Translations under genes and position numbers: made by a program
Notes under the pieces: generated by a model
Database searches by the model: none
Seen by the model: the letters and a program-made list of their open reading frames with translations, nothing else
What the model was told of the DNA's origin: nothing
In this document: positions 36,479 to 50,358 of the stretch, in pieces
How positions within the stretch are numbered: position 1 is the stretch's first letter
How the letters are laid out: every line of letters starts with the position of its first letter
Origin: Inia geoffrensis
Taxonomy: Eukaryota; Chordata; Mammalia; Artiodactyla; Iniidae
Assembly (NCBI GenBank): GCA_036417435.1
Contig: JAZAQT010000468.1
Span: 1 to 64,000, forward strand
Length of the DNA: 64,000 nucleotides
Direction of reading: 5' to 3'

Positions 36479-38213
36479 TTGGCCAACCAAGCAAGCCTGC
36501 AATGGAAATCCGCACTACAAGGCAGTCTCACTTCCCACCGATCCAAAGGGCCGTCCGAAAAAAGTGTAAAATCCAGAGAGGCAGGACAGGCCATGGAGAA
36601 CCGGCAGCCTTGTTCTGCTGATGGGCGGGATGTAAATTGCCAACAGCCACTCTGGAGAAGTGGATGGTGTTTCCTGGAACAAAGAAAAAAACAAGCTAGA
36701 GAGCCGAGGGCACTTCCACTTATGGTGCTATAGATTCGGAAAATTTAAATGAAAAAGACACAGCCACACCAAATTTGGGCCTGCTCTGTGTACGGGATCC
36801 TTCTCTATGGTACATCTTTAATAGCCCAGAAAGAGAAAAATGGATATAGAAGTTGTGGTACATCCCTACAATGGAATATCACGCAACAATGAAATCAATG
36901 GGAACAGACCAGTAGCAGCATAATGAGAGGATTTAGTTATGATGATTCTAAGCGAAATAAGTCACACAGAAAAAGAAACATCATAAGATATCACTAATAC
37001 CGGGAATGTAAGCACGGCTACGTATGAACTGCATTACAAAACACAACAGAGTCTCACATTTACAAAAGAAACTTATGCTTGCTTAAGGGGAAAGGAGAGT
37101 GGGAAGGCTGCATAAAACCAGAGGTTGACATTAGGACAGATACCATTTCTTAAGCCAAATATATATTAGACAAGAGCTACTCCTTGCTCAACCAAATGGA
37201 CTCAACACCCCGTATTCAAAACCTAGGAATATACCTGACTATGAAGAAAATTAAAACCCATACATTTATAGGTCTCCATAAGAAAATCATTTGTGTACAG
37301 CAGCATACACACAGCAGTGTCAATAAGCTAAATCCCCTTATAAAAATAAATTTGAAAAAGAAAACACAAGGACTGTCAAATAGAGAGAAATTCTTAAATA
37401 AGTCCTTGAGGGCTTGTGAGGAATCTTGGATTTACCACCTCTACATCCACAGCTGGGGGAGAGATAAGGCTGGACACTTGGGGCTGATACTACTGGTGAG
37501 GGAATGCAGACGCTTTGAGGTAATGGTGCATGGTTCCCATTCCACGGGTCCCAAATCTCCACGTGTAAGGGGTTTATCCTTCAGCTAAAATATGCATGGA
37601 AAACCCAGAATATGGTCCACGAAGTGATCAGGCAAAATTTCTAAAACTCATCGCCATTTTAGCCCCCTGGTACTCGAGTTCGCCGTTCCAGATGCAATAT
37701 TAACATTCTCCCCACTTGGAGAGTCAGTGCCTTTGACCTCTTGTTTGGCACAGCTTGCAATTTCTGTGGAAGATGAACAGGAATAAGGAGAAGGAATGAG
37801 CAGCTAACTTGATGTGTTTGGACGGGCATATTGAACTCTGATTACCCTACAGGAAGCAGAATTCATCAAAGGCTCAGCGTGCCATGCCGGAACGAGATTA
37901 GGGCCTGAAGCAATTCTTCGGGTTTGCGGTCAGATCACAAGAAAGCAAGTTGAGAAAAGGAGATTTTTGTCACTGTAACTCACAATCCTGCAGAGTTCCA
38001 AATGACCCCTATCATCCAAAAATTTATTGAAGGAAGGCTGTGAAGAGGACTTGAACGTGACGCAGAATTGCAGAAAACGGATATCAGGGGGTAGATAAGA
38101 ATTGCTCTGAAAGCGTAGGAAAAGAGGCAGCAGTTCGACAGTGATGCACTTGGCCAAAAAGGGCGTATGCGTTTTTTCCTGAATAGATTCAGGAAAAAAC
38201 GCATACGCCCTTT
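36479..38213 (+). repeat. Monomer 22 (1,735 bp, type I)
   Basis: TTCTCTATGG and AAGCGAAAT as in monomer 23. Private CACGCAACAATG and ATGGGAACAG near 36,880-36,905, and TTTTTGTCACTG near 37,965. The start of its 3' end region shares GTCAGATCAC with monomer 21. The closing palindrome lies at 38,150-38,221. Confidence 0.88.
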
Positions 38214-39948
38214 TTGGCCAACCAAGCAAGCCTGCAATGGAAATCCGCACTACAAGGCAGTCTCACTTCCCACCGATCCAAAGGGCCGTCCGAAAAAAGT
38301 GTAAAATCCAGAGAGGCAGGACAGGCCATGGAGAACCGGCAGCCTTGTTCTGCTGATGGGCGGGATGTAAATTGCCAACAGCCACTCTGGAGAAGTGGAT
38401 GGTGTTTCCTGGAACAAAGAAAAAAACAAGCTAGAGAGCCGAGGGCACTTCCACTTATGGTGCTATAGATTCGGAAAATTTAAATGAAAAAGACACAGCC
38501 ACACCAAATTTGGGCCTGCTCTGTGTACGGGATCCTTCTCTATGGTACATCTTTAATAGCCCAGAAAGAGAAAAATGGATATAGAAGTTGTAGTACATCC
38601 CTACAATGGAATATCACTCAACAATGAAATCAATGGCAACAGACCAGTAGCAGCATAATGAGAGGATTTAGTTATGATGATTCTAAGCGAAATAAGTCAC
38701 ACAGAAAAAGAAACATCATAAGATATCACTAATACCGGGAATGTAAGCACGGCTACGTATGAACTGCATTACAAAACACAACAGAGTCTCACATTTACAA
38801 AAGAAACTTATGCTTGCTTAAGGGGAAAGGAGAGTAGGAAGGCTGCATAAAACCAGAGGTTGACATTAGGACAGATACCATTTCTTAAGCCAAATATATA
38901 TTAGACAAGAGCTACTCCTTGCTCAACCAAATGGACTCAACACCCCGTATTCAAAACCTAGGAATATACCTGACTATGAAGAAAATTAAAACCCATACAT
39001 TTATAGGTCTCCATAAGAAAATCATTTGTGTACAGCAGCATACACACAGCAGTGTCAATAAGCTAAATCCCCTTATAAAAATAAATTTGAAAAAGAAAAC
39101 ACAAGGACTGTCAAATACAGAGAAATTCTTAAATAAGTCCTTGAGGGCTTGTGAGGAATCTTGGATTTACCACCTCTACATCCACAGCTGGGGGAGAGAT
39201 AAGGCTGGACACTTGGGGCTGATACTACTGGTGAGGGAATGCAGACGCTTTGAGGTAATGGTGCATGGTTCCCATTCCACGGGTCCCAAATCTCCACGTG
39301 TAAGGGGTTTATCCTTCAGCTAAAATATGCATGGAAAACCCAGAATATGGTCCACGAAGTGATCAGGCAAAATTTCTAAAACTCATCGCCATTTTAGCCC
39401 CCTGGTACTCGAGTTCGCCGTTCCAGATGCAATATTAACATTCTCCCCACTTGGAGAGTCAGTGCCTTTGACCTCTTGTTTGGCACAGCTTGCAATTTCT
39501 GTGGAAGATGAACAGGAATAAGGAGAAGGAATGAGCAGCTAACTTGATGTGTTTGGACGGGCATATTGAACTCTGATTACCCTACAGGAAGCAGAATTCA
39601 TCAAAGGCTCAGCGTGCCATGCCGGAACGAGATTAGGGCCTGAAGCAATTCTTCGGGTTTGCGCTCAGCTCACAAGAAAGCAAGTTGAGAAAAGGAGATT
39701 TTTGGCACTGTAACTCACAATCCTGCAGAGTTCCAAATGACCCCTATCATCCAAAAATTTATTGAAGGAAGGCTGTGAAGAGGACTTGAACGTGACGCAG
39801 AATTGCAGAAAACGGATATCAGGGGGTAGATAAGAATCGCTCTGAAAGCGTAGGAAAAGAGGCAGCAGTTCGACAGTGATGCACTTGGCCAAAAAGGGCG
39901 TATGCGTTTTTTCCTGAATAGATTCAGGAAAAAACGCATACGCCCTTT
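38214..39948 (+). repeat. Monomer 23 (1,735 bp, type I)
   Basis: Private TTGTAGTACATC, GAGAGTAGGAAG, AAATACAGAG and AGAATCGCTC. Shares GCGCTCAGC near 39,661 with monomer 24. The closing palindrome lies at 39,885-39,956. Confidence 0.88.
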
Positions 39949-41683
39949 TTGGCCAACCAAGCAAGCCTGCAATGGAAATCCGCACTACAAGGCAGTCTCA
40001 CTTCCCACCGATCCAAAGGGCCGTCCGAAAAAAGTGTAAAATCCAGAGAGGCAGGACAGGCCATGGAGAACCGGCAGCCTTGTTCTGCTGATGGGCGGGA
40101 TGTAAATTGCCAACAGCCACTCTGGAGAAGTGGATGGTGTTTCCTGGAACAAAGAAAAAAACAAGCTAGAGAGCCGAGGGCACTTCCACTTATGGTGCTA
40201 TAGATTCGGAAAATTTAAATGAAAAAGACACAGCCACACCAAATTTGGGCCTGCTCTGTGTACGGGATCCTTCACTATGGTACATCTTTATTAGCCCAGA
40301 AAGAGAAAAATGGATATAGAAGTTGTGGTACATCCCTACAATGGAATATCACTCAACAATGAAATCAATGGCAACAGACCAGTAGCAGCATAGTGAGAGG
40401 ATTTAGTTACGATGATTCTAAGTGAAATAAGTCACACAGAAAAAGAAACATCATAAGATATCACTAATACCGGGAATGTAAGCACGGCTACGTATGAACT
40501 GCATTACAAAACACAACAGAGTCTCACATTTACAAAAGAAACTTATGCTTGCTTAAGGGGAAAGGAGAGTGGGAAGGCTGCATAAAACCAGAGGTTGACA
40601 TTAGGACAGATACCATTTCTTAAGCCAAATATATATTAGACAAGAGCTACTCCTTGCTCAACCAAATGGACTCAACACCCCGTATTCAAAACCTAGGAAT
40701 ATACCTGACTATGAAGAAAATTAAAACCCATACATTTATAGGTCTCCATAAGAAAATCATTTGTGTACAGCAGCATACACACAGCAGTGTCAATAAGCTA
40801 AATCCCCTTATAAAAATAAATTTGAAAAAGAAAACACAAGGACTGTCAAATAGAGAGAAATACTTAAATAAGTCCTTGAAGGCTTGTGAGGAATCTTGGA
40901 TTTACCACCTCTACATCCACAGCTGGGGGAGAGATAAGGCTGGACACTTGGGGCTGATACTACTGGTGAGGGAATGCAGACGCTTTGAGGTAATGGTGCA
41001 TGGTTCCCATTCCACGGGTCCCAAATCTCCACGTGTAAGGGGTTTATCCTTCAGCTAAAATATGCATGGAAAACCCAGAATATGGTCCACGAAGTGATCA
41101 GGCAAAATTTCTAAAACTCATCGCCATTTTAGCCCCCTGGTACTCGAGTTCGCCGTTCCAGATGCAATATTAACATTCTCCCCACTTGGAGAGTCAGTGC
41201 CTTTGACCTCTTGTTTGGCACAGCTTGCAATTTCTGTGGAAGATGAACAGGAATAAGGAGAAGGAATGAGCAGCTAACTTGATGTGTTTGGACGGGCATA
41301 TTGAACTCTGATTACCCTACAGGAAGCAGAATTCATCAAAGGCTCAGCGAGCCATGCCGGAACGAGATTAGGGCCTGAAGCAATTCTTCGGGTTTGCGCT
41401 CAGCTCACAAGAAAGCAAGTTGAGAAAAGGAGATTTTTGGCACTGTAACTCACAATCCTGCAGAGTTCCAAATGACCCCTATCATCCAAAAATTTATTGA
41501 AGGAAGGCTGTGAAGAGGACTTGAACGTGACGCAGAATTGCAGAAAACGGATATCAGGGGGTAGATAAGAATTGCTCTGAAAGCGTAGGAAAAGAGGCAG
41601 CAGTTCGACAGTGATGCACTTGACCAAAAAGGGCGTATGCGTTTTTTCCTGAATAGATTCAGGAAAAAACGCATACGCCCTTT
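39949..41683 (+). repeat. Monomer 24 (1,735 bp, type I, subtype T)
   Basis: CTTTATTAGCC and GAAATACTTAAAT, plus private CTTGAAGGCT and CAGCGAGCC. The closing palindrome (41,620-41,691) has one mismatch at its outer end. Confidence 0.88.
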
Positions 41684-41691
41684 TTGGCCAA
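41620..41691. repeat. Palindrome with outer-arm mismatch TTGACC
   Basis: The left arm starts TTGACC instead of TTGGCC, leaving 31 paired bases inside the mismatch and three outside. The same change is present at 43,355-43,426 and 46,825-46,896 but not at 45,090-45,161. Confidence 0.9.
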
Positions 41692-43418
41692 CCAAGCAAG
41701 CCTGCAATGGAAATCCGCACTACAAGGCAGTCTCACTTCCCACCGATCCAAAGGGCCGTCCGAAAAAAGTGTAAAATCCAGAGAGGCAGGACAGGACATG
41801 GAGAACCGGCAGCCTTGTTCTGCTGATGGGCGGGATGTAAATTGCCAACAGCCACTCTGGAGAAGTGGATGGTGTTTCCTGGAACAAAGAAAAAAACAAG
41901 CTAGAGAGCCGAGGGCACTTCCACTTATGGTGCTATAGATTCGGAAAATTTAAATGAAAAAGACACAGCCACACCAAATTTGGGCCTGCTCTGTGTACGG
42001 GATCCTTCACTATGGTACATCTTTAATAGCCCAGAAAGAGAAAAATGGATATAGAAGTTGTGGTACATCCCTACAATGGAATATCACTCAACAATGAAAT
42101 CAATGGCAACAGACCAGTAGCAGCATAGTGAGAGGATTTAGTTATGATGATTCTAAGTGAAATAAGTCACACAGAAAAAGAAACATCATAAGATATCACT
42201 AATACCGGGAATGTAAGCACGGCTACGTATGAACTGCATTACAAAACACAACAGAGTCTCACATTTACAAAAGAAACTTATGCTTGCTTAAGGGGAAAGG
42301 AGAGTGGGAAGGCTGCATAAAACCAGAGGTTGACATTAGGACAGATACCATTTCTTAAGCCAAATATATATTAGACAAGAGCTACTCCTTGCTCAACCAA
42401 ATGGACTCAACACCCCGTGTTCAAAACCTAGGAATATACCTGACTATGAAGAAAATTAAAACCCATACATTTATAGGTCTCCATAAGAAATTCATTTGTG
42501 TACAGCAGCATACACACAGCAGTGTCAATAAGCTAAATCCCCTTATAAAAATAAATTTGAAAAAGAAAACACAAGGACTGTCAAATAGAGAGAAATTCTT
42601 AAATAAGTCCTTGAGGGCTTGTGAGGAATCTTGGATTTACCACCTCTACATCCACAGCTGGGGGAGAGATAAGGCTGGACACTTGGGGCTGATACTACTG
42701 GTGAGGGAATGCAGACGCTTTGAGGTAATGGTGCATGGTTCCCATTCCACGGGTCCCAAATCTCCACGTGTAAGGGGTTTATCCTTCAGCTAAAATATGC
42801 ATGGAAAACCCAGAATATGGTCCACGAAGTGATCAGGCAAAATTTCTAAAACACATCGCCATTTTAGCCCCCTGGTACTCGAGTTCGCCGTTCCAGATGC
42901 AATATTAACATTCTCCCCACTTGGAGACTCAGTGCCTTTGACCTCTTGTTTGGCACAGCTTGCAATTTCTGTGGAAGATGAACAGGAATAAGGAGAAGGA
43001 ATGAGCAGCTAACTTGATGTGTTTGGACGGGCATATTGAGCTCTGATTACCCTACAGGAAGCAGAATTCATCAAAGGCTCAGCGTGCCATGCCGGAACGA
43101 GATTAGGGCCTGAAGCAATTCTTCGGGTTTGCGGTCAGCTCACAAGAAAGCAAGTTGAGAAAAGGAGATTTTTGGCACTGTAACTCACAATCCTGCAGAG
43201 TTCCAAATGACCCCTATCATCCAAAAATTTATTGAAGGAAGGCTGTGAAGAGGACTTGAACGTGACGCAGAATTGCAGAAAACGGATATCAGGGGGTAGA
43301 TAAGAATTGCTCTGAAAGCGTAGGAAAAGAGGCAGCAGTTCGACAGTGATGCACTTGACCAAAAAGGGCGTATGCGTTTTTTCCTGAATAGATTCAGGAA
43401 AAAACGCATACGCCCTTT
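41684..43418 (+). repeat. Monomer 25 (1,735 bp, identical twin of monomer 26)
   Basis: Private set shared only with monomer 26: ACAGGACATGG, CCCGTGTTC, AAGAAATTCATTTG, AAAACACATCGCC, GGAGACTCAG and TTGAGCTCTG. I saw no difference between the two until the closing palindrome (43,355-43,426 here), which keeps the TTGACC mismatch. Confidence 0.9.
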
Positions 43419-45153
43419 TTGGCCAACCAAGCAAGCCTGCAATGGAAATCCGCACTACAAGGCAGTCTCACTTCCCACCGATCCAAAGGGCCGTCCGAAA
43501 AAAGTGTAAAATCCAGAGAGGCAGGACAGGACATGGAGAACCGGCAGCCTTGTTCTGCTGATGGGCGGGATGTAAATTGCCAACAGCCACTCTGGAGAAG
43601 TGGATGGTGTTTCCTGGAACAAAGAAAAAAACAAGCTAGAGAGCCGAGGGCACTTCCACTTATGGTGCTATAGATTCGGAAAATTTAAATGAAAAAGACA
43701 CAGCCACACCAAATTTGGGCCTGCTCTGTGTACGGGATCCTTCACTATGGTACATCTTTAATAGCCCAGAAAGAGAAAAATGGATATAGAAGTTGTGGTA
43801 CATCCCTACAATGGAATATCACTCAACAATGAAATCAATGGCAACAGACCAGTAGCAGCATAGTGAGAGGATTTAGTTATGATGATTCTAAGTGAAATAA
43901 GTCACACAGAAAAAGAAACATCATAAGATATCACTAATACCGGGAATGTAAGCACGGCTACGTATGAACTGCATTACAAAACACAACAGAGTCTCACATT
44001 TACAAAAGAAACTTATGCTTGCTTAAGGGGAAAGGAGAGTGGGAAGGCTGCATAAAACCAGAGGTTGACATTAGGACAGATACCATTTCTTAAGCCAAAT
44101 ATATATTAGACAAGAGCTACTCCTTGCTCAACCAAATGGACTCAACACCCCGTGTTCAAAACCTAGGAATATACCTGACTATGAAGAAAATTAAAACCCA
44201 TACATTTATAGGTCTCCATAAGAAATTCATTTGTGTACAGCAGCATACACACAGCAGTGTCAATAAGCTAAATCCCCTTATAAAAATAAATTTGAAAAAG
44301 AAAACACAAGGACTGTCAAATAGAGAGAAATTCTTAAATAAGTCCTTGAGGGCTTGTGAGGAATCTTGGATTTACCACCTCTACATCCACAGCTGGGGGA
44401 GAGATAAGGCTGGACACTTGGGGCTGATACTACTGGTGAGGGAATGCAGACGCTTTGAGGTAATGGTGCATGGTTCCCATTCCACGGGTCCCAAATCTCC
44501 ACGTGTAAGGGGTTTATCCTTCAGCTAAAATATGCATGGAAAACCCAGAATATGGTCCACGAAGTGATCAGGCAAAATTTCTAAAACACATCGCCATTTT
44601 AGCCCCCTGGTACTCGAGTTCGCCGTTCCAGATGCAATATTAACATTCTCCCCACTTGGAGACTCAGTGCCTTTGACCTCTTGTTTGGCACAGCTTGCAA
44701 TTTCTGTGGAAGATGAACAGGAATAAGGAGAAGGAATGAGCAGCTAACTTGATGTGTTTGGACGGGCATATTGAGCTCTGATTACCCTACAGGAAGCAGA
44801 ATTCATCAAAGGCTCAGCGTGCCATGCCGGAACGAGATTAGGGCCTGAAGCAATTCTTCGGGTTTGCGGTCAGCTCACAAGAAAGCAAGTTGAGAAAAGG
44901 AGATTTTTGGCACTGTAACTCACAATCCTGCAGAGTTCCAAATGACCCCTATCATCCAAAAATTTATTGAAGGAAGGCTGTGAAGAGGACTTGAACGTGA
45001 CGCAGAATTGCAGAAAACGGATATCAGGGGGTAGATAAGAATTGCTCTGAAAGCGTAGGAAAAGAGGCAGCAGTTCGACAGTGATGCACTTGGCCAAAAA
45101 GGGCGTATGCGTTTTTTCCTGAATAGATTCAGGAAAAAACGCATACGCCCTTT
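43419..45153 (+). repeat. Monomer 26 (1,735 bp, identical twin of monomer 25)
   Basis: Same private set as monomer 25. Its closing palindrome (45,090-45,161) is perfect, so the duplicated segment must end between the two differing palindromes or just before. Confidence 0.9.
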
Positions 45154-46888
45154 TTGGCCAACCAAGCAAGCCTGCAATGGAAATCCGCACTACAAGGCAG
45201 TCTCACTTCCCACCGATCCAAAGGGCCGTCCGAAAAAAGTGTAAAATCCAGAGAGGCAGGACAGGCCATGGAGAACCGGCAGCCTTGTTCTGCTGATGGG
45301 CGGGATGTAAATTGCCAACAGCCACTCTGGAGAAGTGGATGGTGTTTCCTGGAACAAAGAAAAAAACAAGCTAGAGAGCCGAGGGCACTTCCACTTATGG
45401 TGCTATAGATTCGGAAAATTTAAATGAAAAAGACACAGCCACACCAAATTTGGGCCTGCTCTGTGTACGGGATCCTTCACTATGGTACATCTTTATTAGC
45501 CCAGAAAGAGAAAAATGGATATAGAAGTTGTGGTACATCCCTACAATGGAATATCACTCAACAATGAAATCAATGGCAACAGACCAGTAGCAGCATAGTG
45601 AGAGGATTTAGTTATGATGATTCTAAGTGAAATAAGTCACACAGAAAAAGAAACATCATAAGATATCACTAATACCGGGAATGTAAGCACGGCTACGTAT
45701 GAACTGCATTACAAAACACAACAGAGTCTCACATTTACAAAAGAAACTTATGCTTGCTTAAGGGGAAAGGAGAGTGGGAAGGCTGCATAAAACCAGAGGT
45801 TGACATTAGGACAGATACCATTTCTTAAGCCAAATATATATTAGACAAGAGCTACTCCTTGCTCAACCAAATGGACTCAACACCCCGTATTCAAAACCTA
45901 GGAATATACCTGACTATGAAGAAAATTAAAACCCATACATTTATAGGTCTCCATAAGAAAATCATTTGTGTACAGCAGCATACACACAGCAGTGTCAATA
46001 AGCTAAATCCCCTTATAAAAATAAATTTGAAAAAGAAAACACAAGGACTGTCAAATAGAGAGAAATACTTAAATAAGTCCTTGAGGGCTTGTGAGGAATC
46101 TTGGATTTACCACCTCTACATCCACAGCTGGGGGAGAGATAAGGCTGGACACTTGGGGCTGATACTACTGGTGAGGGAATGCAGACGCTTTGAGGTAATG
46201 GTGCATGGTTCCCATTCCACGGGTCCCAAATCTCCACGTGTAAGGGGTTTATCCTTCAGCTAAAATATGCATGGAAAACCCAGAATATGGTCCACGAAGT
46301 GATCAGGCAAAATTTCTAAAACTCATCGCCATTTTAGCCCCCTGGTACTCGAGTTCGCCGTTCCAGATGCAATATTAACATTCTCCCCACTTGGAGAGTC
46401 AGTGCCTTTGACCTCTTGTTTGGCACAGCTTGCAATTTCTGTGGAAGATGAACAGGAATAAGGAGAAGGAATGAGCAGCTAACTTGATGTGTTTGGACGG
46501 GCATATTGAACTCTGATTACCCTACAGGAAGCAGAATTCATCAAAGGCTCAGCGTGCCATGCCGGAACGAGATTAGGGCCTGAAGCAATTCTTCGGGTTT
46601 GCGGTCAGCTCACAAGAAAGCAAGTTGAGAAAAGGAGATTTTTGGCACTGTAACTCACAATCCTGCAGAGTTCCAAATGACCCCTATCATCCAAAAATTT
46701 ATTGAAGGAAGGCTGTGAAGAGGACTTGAACGTGACGCAGAATTGCAGAAAACGGATATCAGGGGGTAGATAAGAATTGCTCTGAAAGCGTAGGAAAAGA
46801 GGCAGCAGTTCGACAGTGATGCACTTGACCAAAAAGGGCGTATGCGTTTTTTCCTGAATAGATTCAGGAAAAAACGCATACGCCCTTT
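45154..46888 (+). repeat. Monomer 27 (1,735 bp, type I, subtype T)
   Basis: CTTTATTAGCC and GAAATACTTAAAT again, and the TTGACC palindrome at 46,825-46,896, like monomer 24. It lacks the private changes of monomer 24. Confidence 0.88.
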
Positions 46889-48623
46889 TTGGCCAACCAA
46901 GCAAGCCTGCAATGGAAATCCGCACTACAAGGCAGTCTCACTTCCCACCGATCCAAAGGGCCGTCCGAAAAAAGTGTAAAATCCAGAGAGGCAGGACAGG
47001 CCATGGAGAACCGGCAGCCTTGTTCTGCTGATGGGCGGGATGTAAATTGCCAACAGCCACTCTGGAGAAGTGGATGGTGTTTCCTGGAACAAAGAAAAAA
47101 ACAAGCTAGAGAGCCGAGGGCACTTCCACTTATGGTGCTATAGATTCGGAAAATTTAAATGAAAAAGACACAGCCACACCAAATTTGGGCCTGCTCTGTG
47201 TACGGGATCCTTCACTATGGTACATCTTTAATAGCCCAGAAAGAGAAAAATGGATATAGAAGTTGTGGTACATCCCTACAATGGAATATCACTCAACAAT
47301 GAAATCAATGGCAACAGACCAGTAGCAGCATAGTGAGAGGATTTAGTTACGATGATTCTAAGTGAAATAAGTCACACAGAAAAAGAAACATCATAAGATA
47401 TCACTAATACCGGGAATGTAAGCACGGCTACGTATGAACTGCATTACAAAACACAACAGAGTCTCACATTTACAAAAGAAACTTATGCTTGCTTAAGGGG
47501 AAAGGAGAGTGGGAAGGCTGCATAAAACCAGAGGTTGACATTAGGACAGATACCATTTCTTAAGCCAAATATATATTAGACAAGAGCTACTCCTTGCTCA
47601 ACCAAATGGACTCAACACCCCGTATTCAAAACCTAGGAATATACCTGACTATGAAGAAAATTAAAACCCATACATTTATAGGTCTCCATAAGAAAATCAT
47701 TTGTGTACAGCAGCATACACACAGCAGTGTCAATAAGCTAAATCCCCTTATAAAAATAAATTTGAAAAAGAAAACACAAGGACTGTCAAATAGAGAGAAA
47801 TTCTTAAATAAGTCCTTGAGGGCTTGTGAGGAATCTTGGATTTACCACCTCTACATCCACAGCTGGGGGAGAGATAAGGCTGGACACTTGGGGCTGATAC
47901 TACTGGTGAGGGAATGCAGACGCTTTGAGGTAATGGTGCATGGTTCCCATTCCACGGGTCCCAAATCTCCACGTGTAAGGGGTTTATCCTTCAGCTAAAA
48001 TATGCATGGAAAACCCAGAATATGGTCCACGAAGTGATCAGGCAAAATTTCTAAAACTCATCGCCATTTTAGCCCCCTGGTACTCGAGTTCGCCGTTCCA
48101 GATGCAATATTAAAATTCTCCCCACTTGGAGAGTCAGTGCCTTTGACCTCTTGTTTGGCACAGCTTGCAATTTCTGTGGAAGATGAACAGGAATAAGGAG
48201 AAGGAATGAGCAGCTAACTTGATGTGTTTGGACGGGCATATTGAACTCTGATTACCCTAGAGGAAGCAGAATTCATCAAAGGCTCAGCGTGCCATGCCGG
48301 AACGAGATTAGGGCCTGAAGCAATTCTTCGGGTTTGCGGTCAGCTCACAAGAAAGCAAGTTGAGAAAAGGAGATTTTTGGCACTGTAACTCACAATCCTG
48401 CAGAGTTCCAAATGACCCCTATCATCCAAAAATTTATTGAAGGAAGGCTGTGAAGAGGACTTGAACGTGACGCAGAATTGCAGAAAACGGATATCAGGGG
48501 GTAGATAAGAATTGCTCTGAAAGCGTAGGAAAAGAGGCAGCAGTTCGACAGTGATGCACTTGGCCAAAAAGGGCGTATGCGTTTTTTCCTGAATAGATTC
48601 AGGAAAAAACGCATACGCCCTTT
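46889..48623 (+). repeat. Monomer 28 (1,735 bp, type I)
   Basis: GTTACGATG, private ATTAAAATTCTCC near 48,112, and CTAGAGGAAG as in monomers 1, 2 and 7. The closing palindrome lies at 48,560-48,631. Confidence 0.88.
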
Positions 48624-50358
48624 TTGGCCAACCAAGCAAGCCTGCAATGGAAATCCGCACTACAAGGCAGTCTCACTTCCCACCGATCCAAAGGGCCGTC
48701 CGAAAAAAGTGTAAAATCCAGAGAGGCAGGACAGGCCATGGAGAACCGGCAGCCTTGTTCTGCTGATGGGCGGGATGTAAATTGCCAACAGCCACTCTGG
48801 AGAAGTGGATGGTGTTTCCTGGAACAAAGAAAAAAACAAGCTAGAGAGCCGAGGGCACTTCCACTTATGGTGCTATAGATTCGGAAAATTTAAATGAAAA
48901 AGACACAGCCACACCAAATTTGGGCCTGCTCTGTGTACGGGATCCTTCACTATGGTACATCTTTAATAGCCCAGAAAGAGAAAAATGGATATAGAAGTTG
49001 TGGTACATCCCTACAATGGAATATCACTCAACAATGAAATCAATGGCAACAGACCAGTAGCAGCATAATGAGAGGATTTAGTTATGATGATTCTAAGTGA
49101 AATAAGTCACACAGAAAAAGAAACATCATAAGATATCACTAATACCGGGAATGTAAGCACGGCTACGTGTGAACTGCATTACAAAACACAAGAGAGTCTC
49201 ACATTTACAAAAGAAACTTATGCTTGCTTAAGGGGAAAGGAGAGTGGGGAGGTTGCATAAAACCAGAGGTTGACATTAGGACAGATACCATTCCATAAGC
49301 CAAATATATATTAGACAAGAGCTACTCCTCGCTCAACCAAATGGACTCAACACCCCGTATTCAAAACCTAGGAATATACCTGACTATGAAGAAAATTAAA
49401 ACCCATACATTTATAGGTCTCCATAAGAAAATCATTTGTGTACAGCAGCATACACACAGCACTGTAAATAAGCTAAATCCCCTTATAAAAATAAATTTGA
49501 AAAAGAAAACACAAGGACTGTCAAATAGAGAGAAATTCTTAAATAAGTCCTTCAGGGCTTGTGAGGAATCTTGGATTTACCACCTCTACATCCACAGCTG
49601 TGGGAGAGATAAGGCTGGACACTTGGGGCTGATACTATTGGTGAGGGAATGCAGACCCTTTGAGGTAATGGTGCATGGTTCCCATTCCACGGGTCCCAAA
49701 TCTCCACGTGTAAGGGATTTATCCTTCAGCTAAAATATGCATGGAAAACCCAGAATATGGTCCACGAAGTGATCAGGCACAATTTCTAAAACTCATCGCC
49801 ATTTTAGCACCCTTGTACTCGAGTTCGCCATTCCAGATGCAATATTAACATTCTCCCCACTTGGAGAGTCAGTGCCTTTGACCTCTTGTTTGACACAGTT
49901 TGCAATTTCTGTGGAAGATGAACAGGAATAAGGAGAACGAATGAGCAGCTAACTTGATGTGTTTGGACGGGCACATTGAACACTGATTTCCCTACAGGAA
50001 GAAGAATTCATCAAAGGCTCAGCGTGCCATGCCGGAACGAGATTAGGGCCTGAAGCAATTCTTCGGGTTTGCGGTCAGCTCACAAGAAAGCGAGTTGAGA
50101 AAAGGAGATTTTTGGCACTGTAACTCACAATCCTGCAGAGTTCCAAATGACCCCTATCATCCAAAAATTTATTGAAGGAAGGCTGTGAAGAGGACTTGAA
50201 CGGGAAGCAGAATTGCAGAAAACAGATATCAGGGGGTAGATAAGAATTGCTCTGAAAGCGTAGGAAAAGAGGCAGCAGTTCGACAGTGATGCACTTGGCC
50301 AAAAAGGGCGTATGCGTTTTTTCCTGAATATATTCAGGAAAAAACGCATACGCCCTTT
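48624..50358 (+). repeat. Monomer 29 (1,735 bp, type I to II junction)
   Basis: Type I up to about 49,160, then type II from TACGTGTGAAC and CAAGAGAGTC onward. The switch falls inside the L1-derived piece. The closing palindrome (50,295-50,366) has the type II centre. Confidence 0.88.

Larger units (their letters stand above)
1..49160 (+). repeat. Type I (homogenised core) part of the array
   Basis: Monomers here are nearly identical. Between 5,232 and 50,358 all except two are exactly 1,735 bp. Type I marks include TTCTGCTGATGGG about 120 bases into the monomer, GGGATCCTTC before the L1 piece, TACGTATGAAC inside it, CAGACGCTTTG and TGTAAGGGG after it, and a palindrome centre reading GAATAGATTC. 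The exception inside this region is the type II mosaic island near 21.5-23.6 kb and its shorter relative at 16.3-17.05 kb. High uniformity implies recent turnover by unequal exchange or conversion. Confidence 0.85.
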
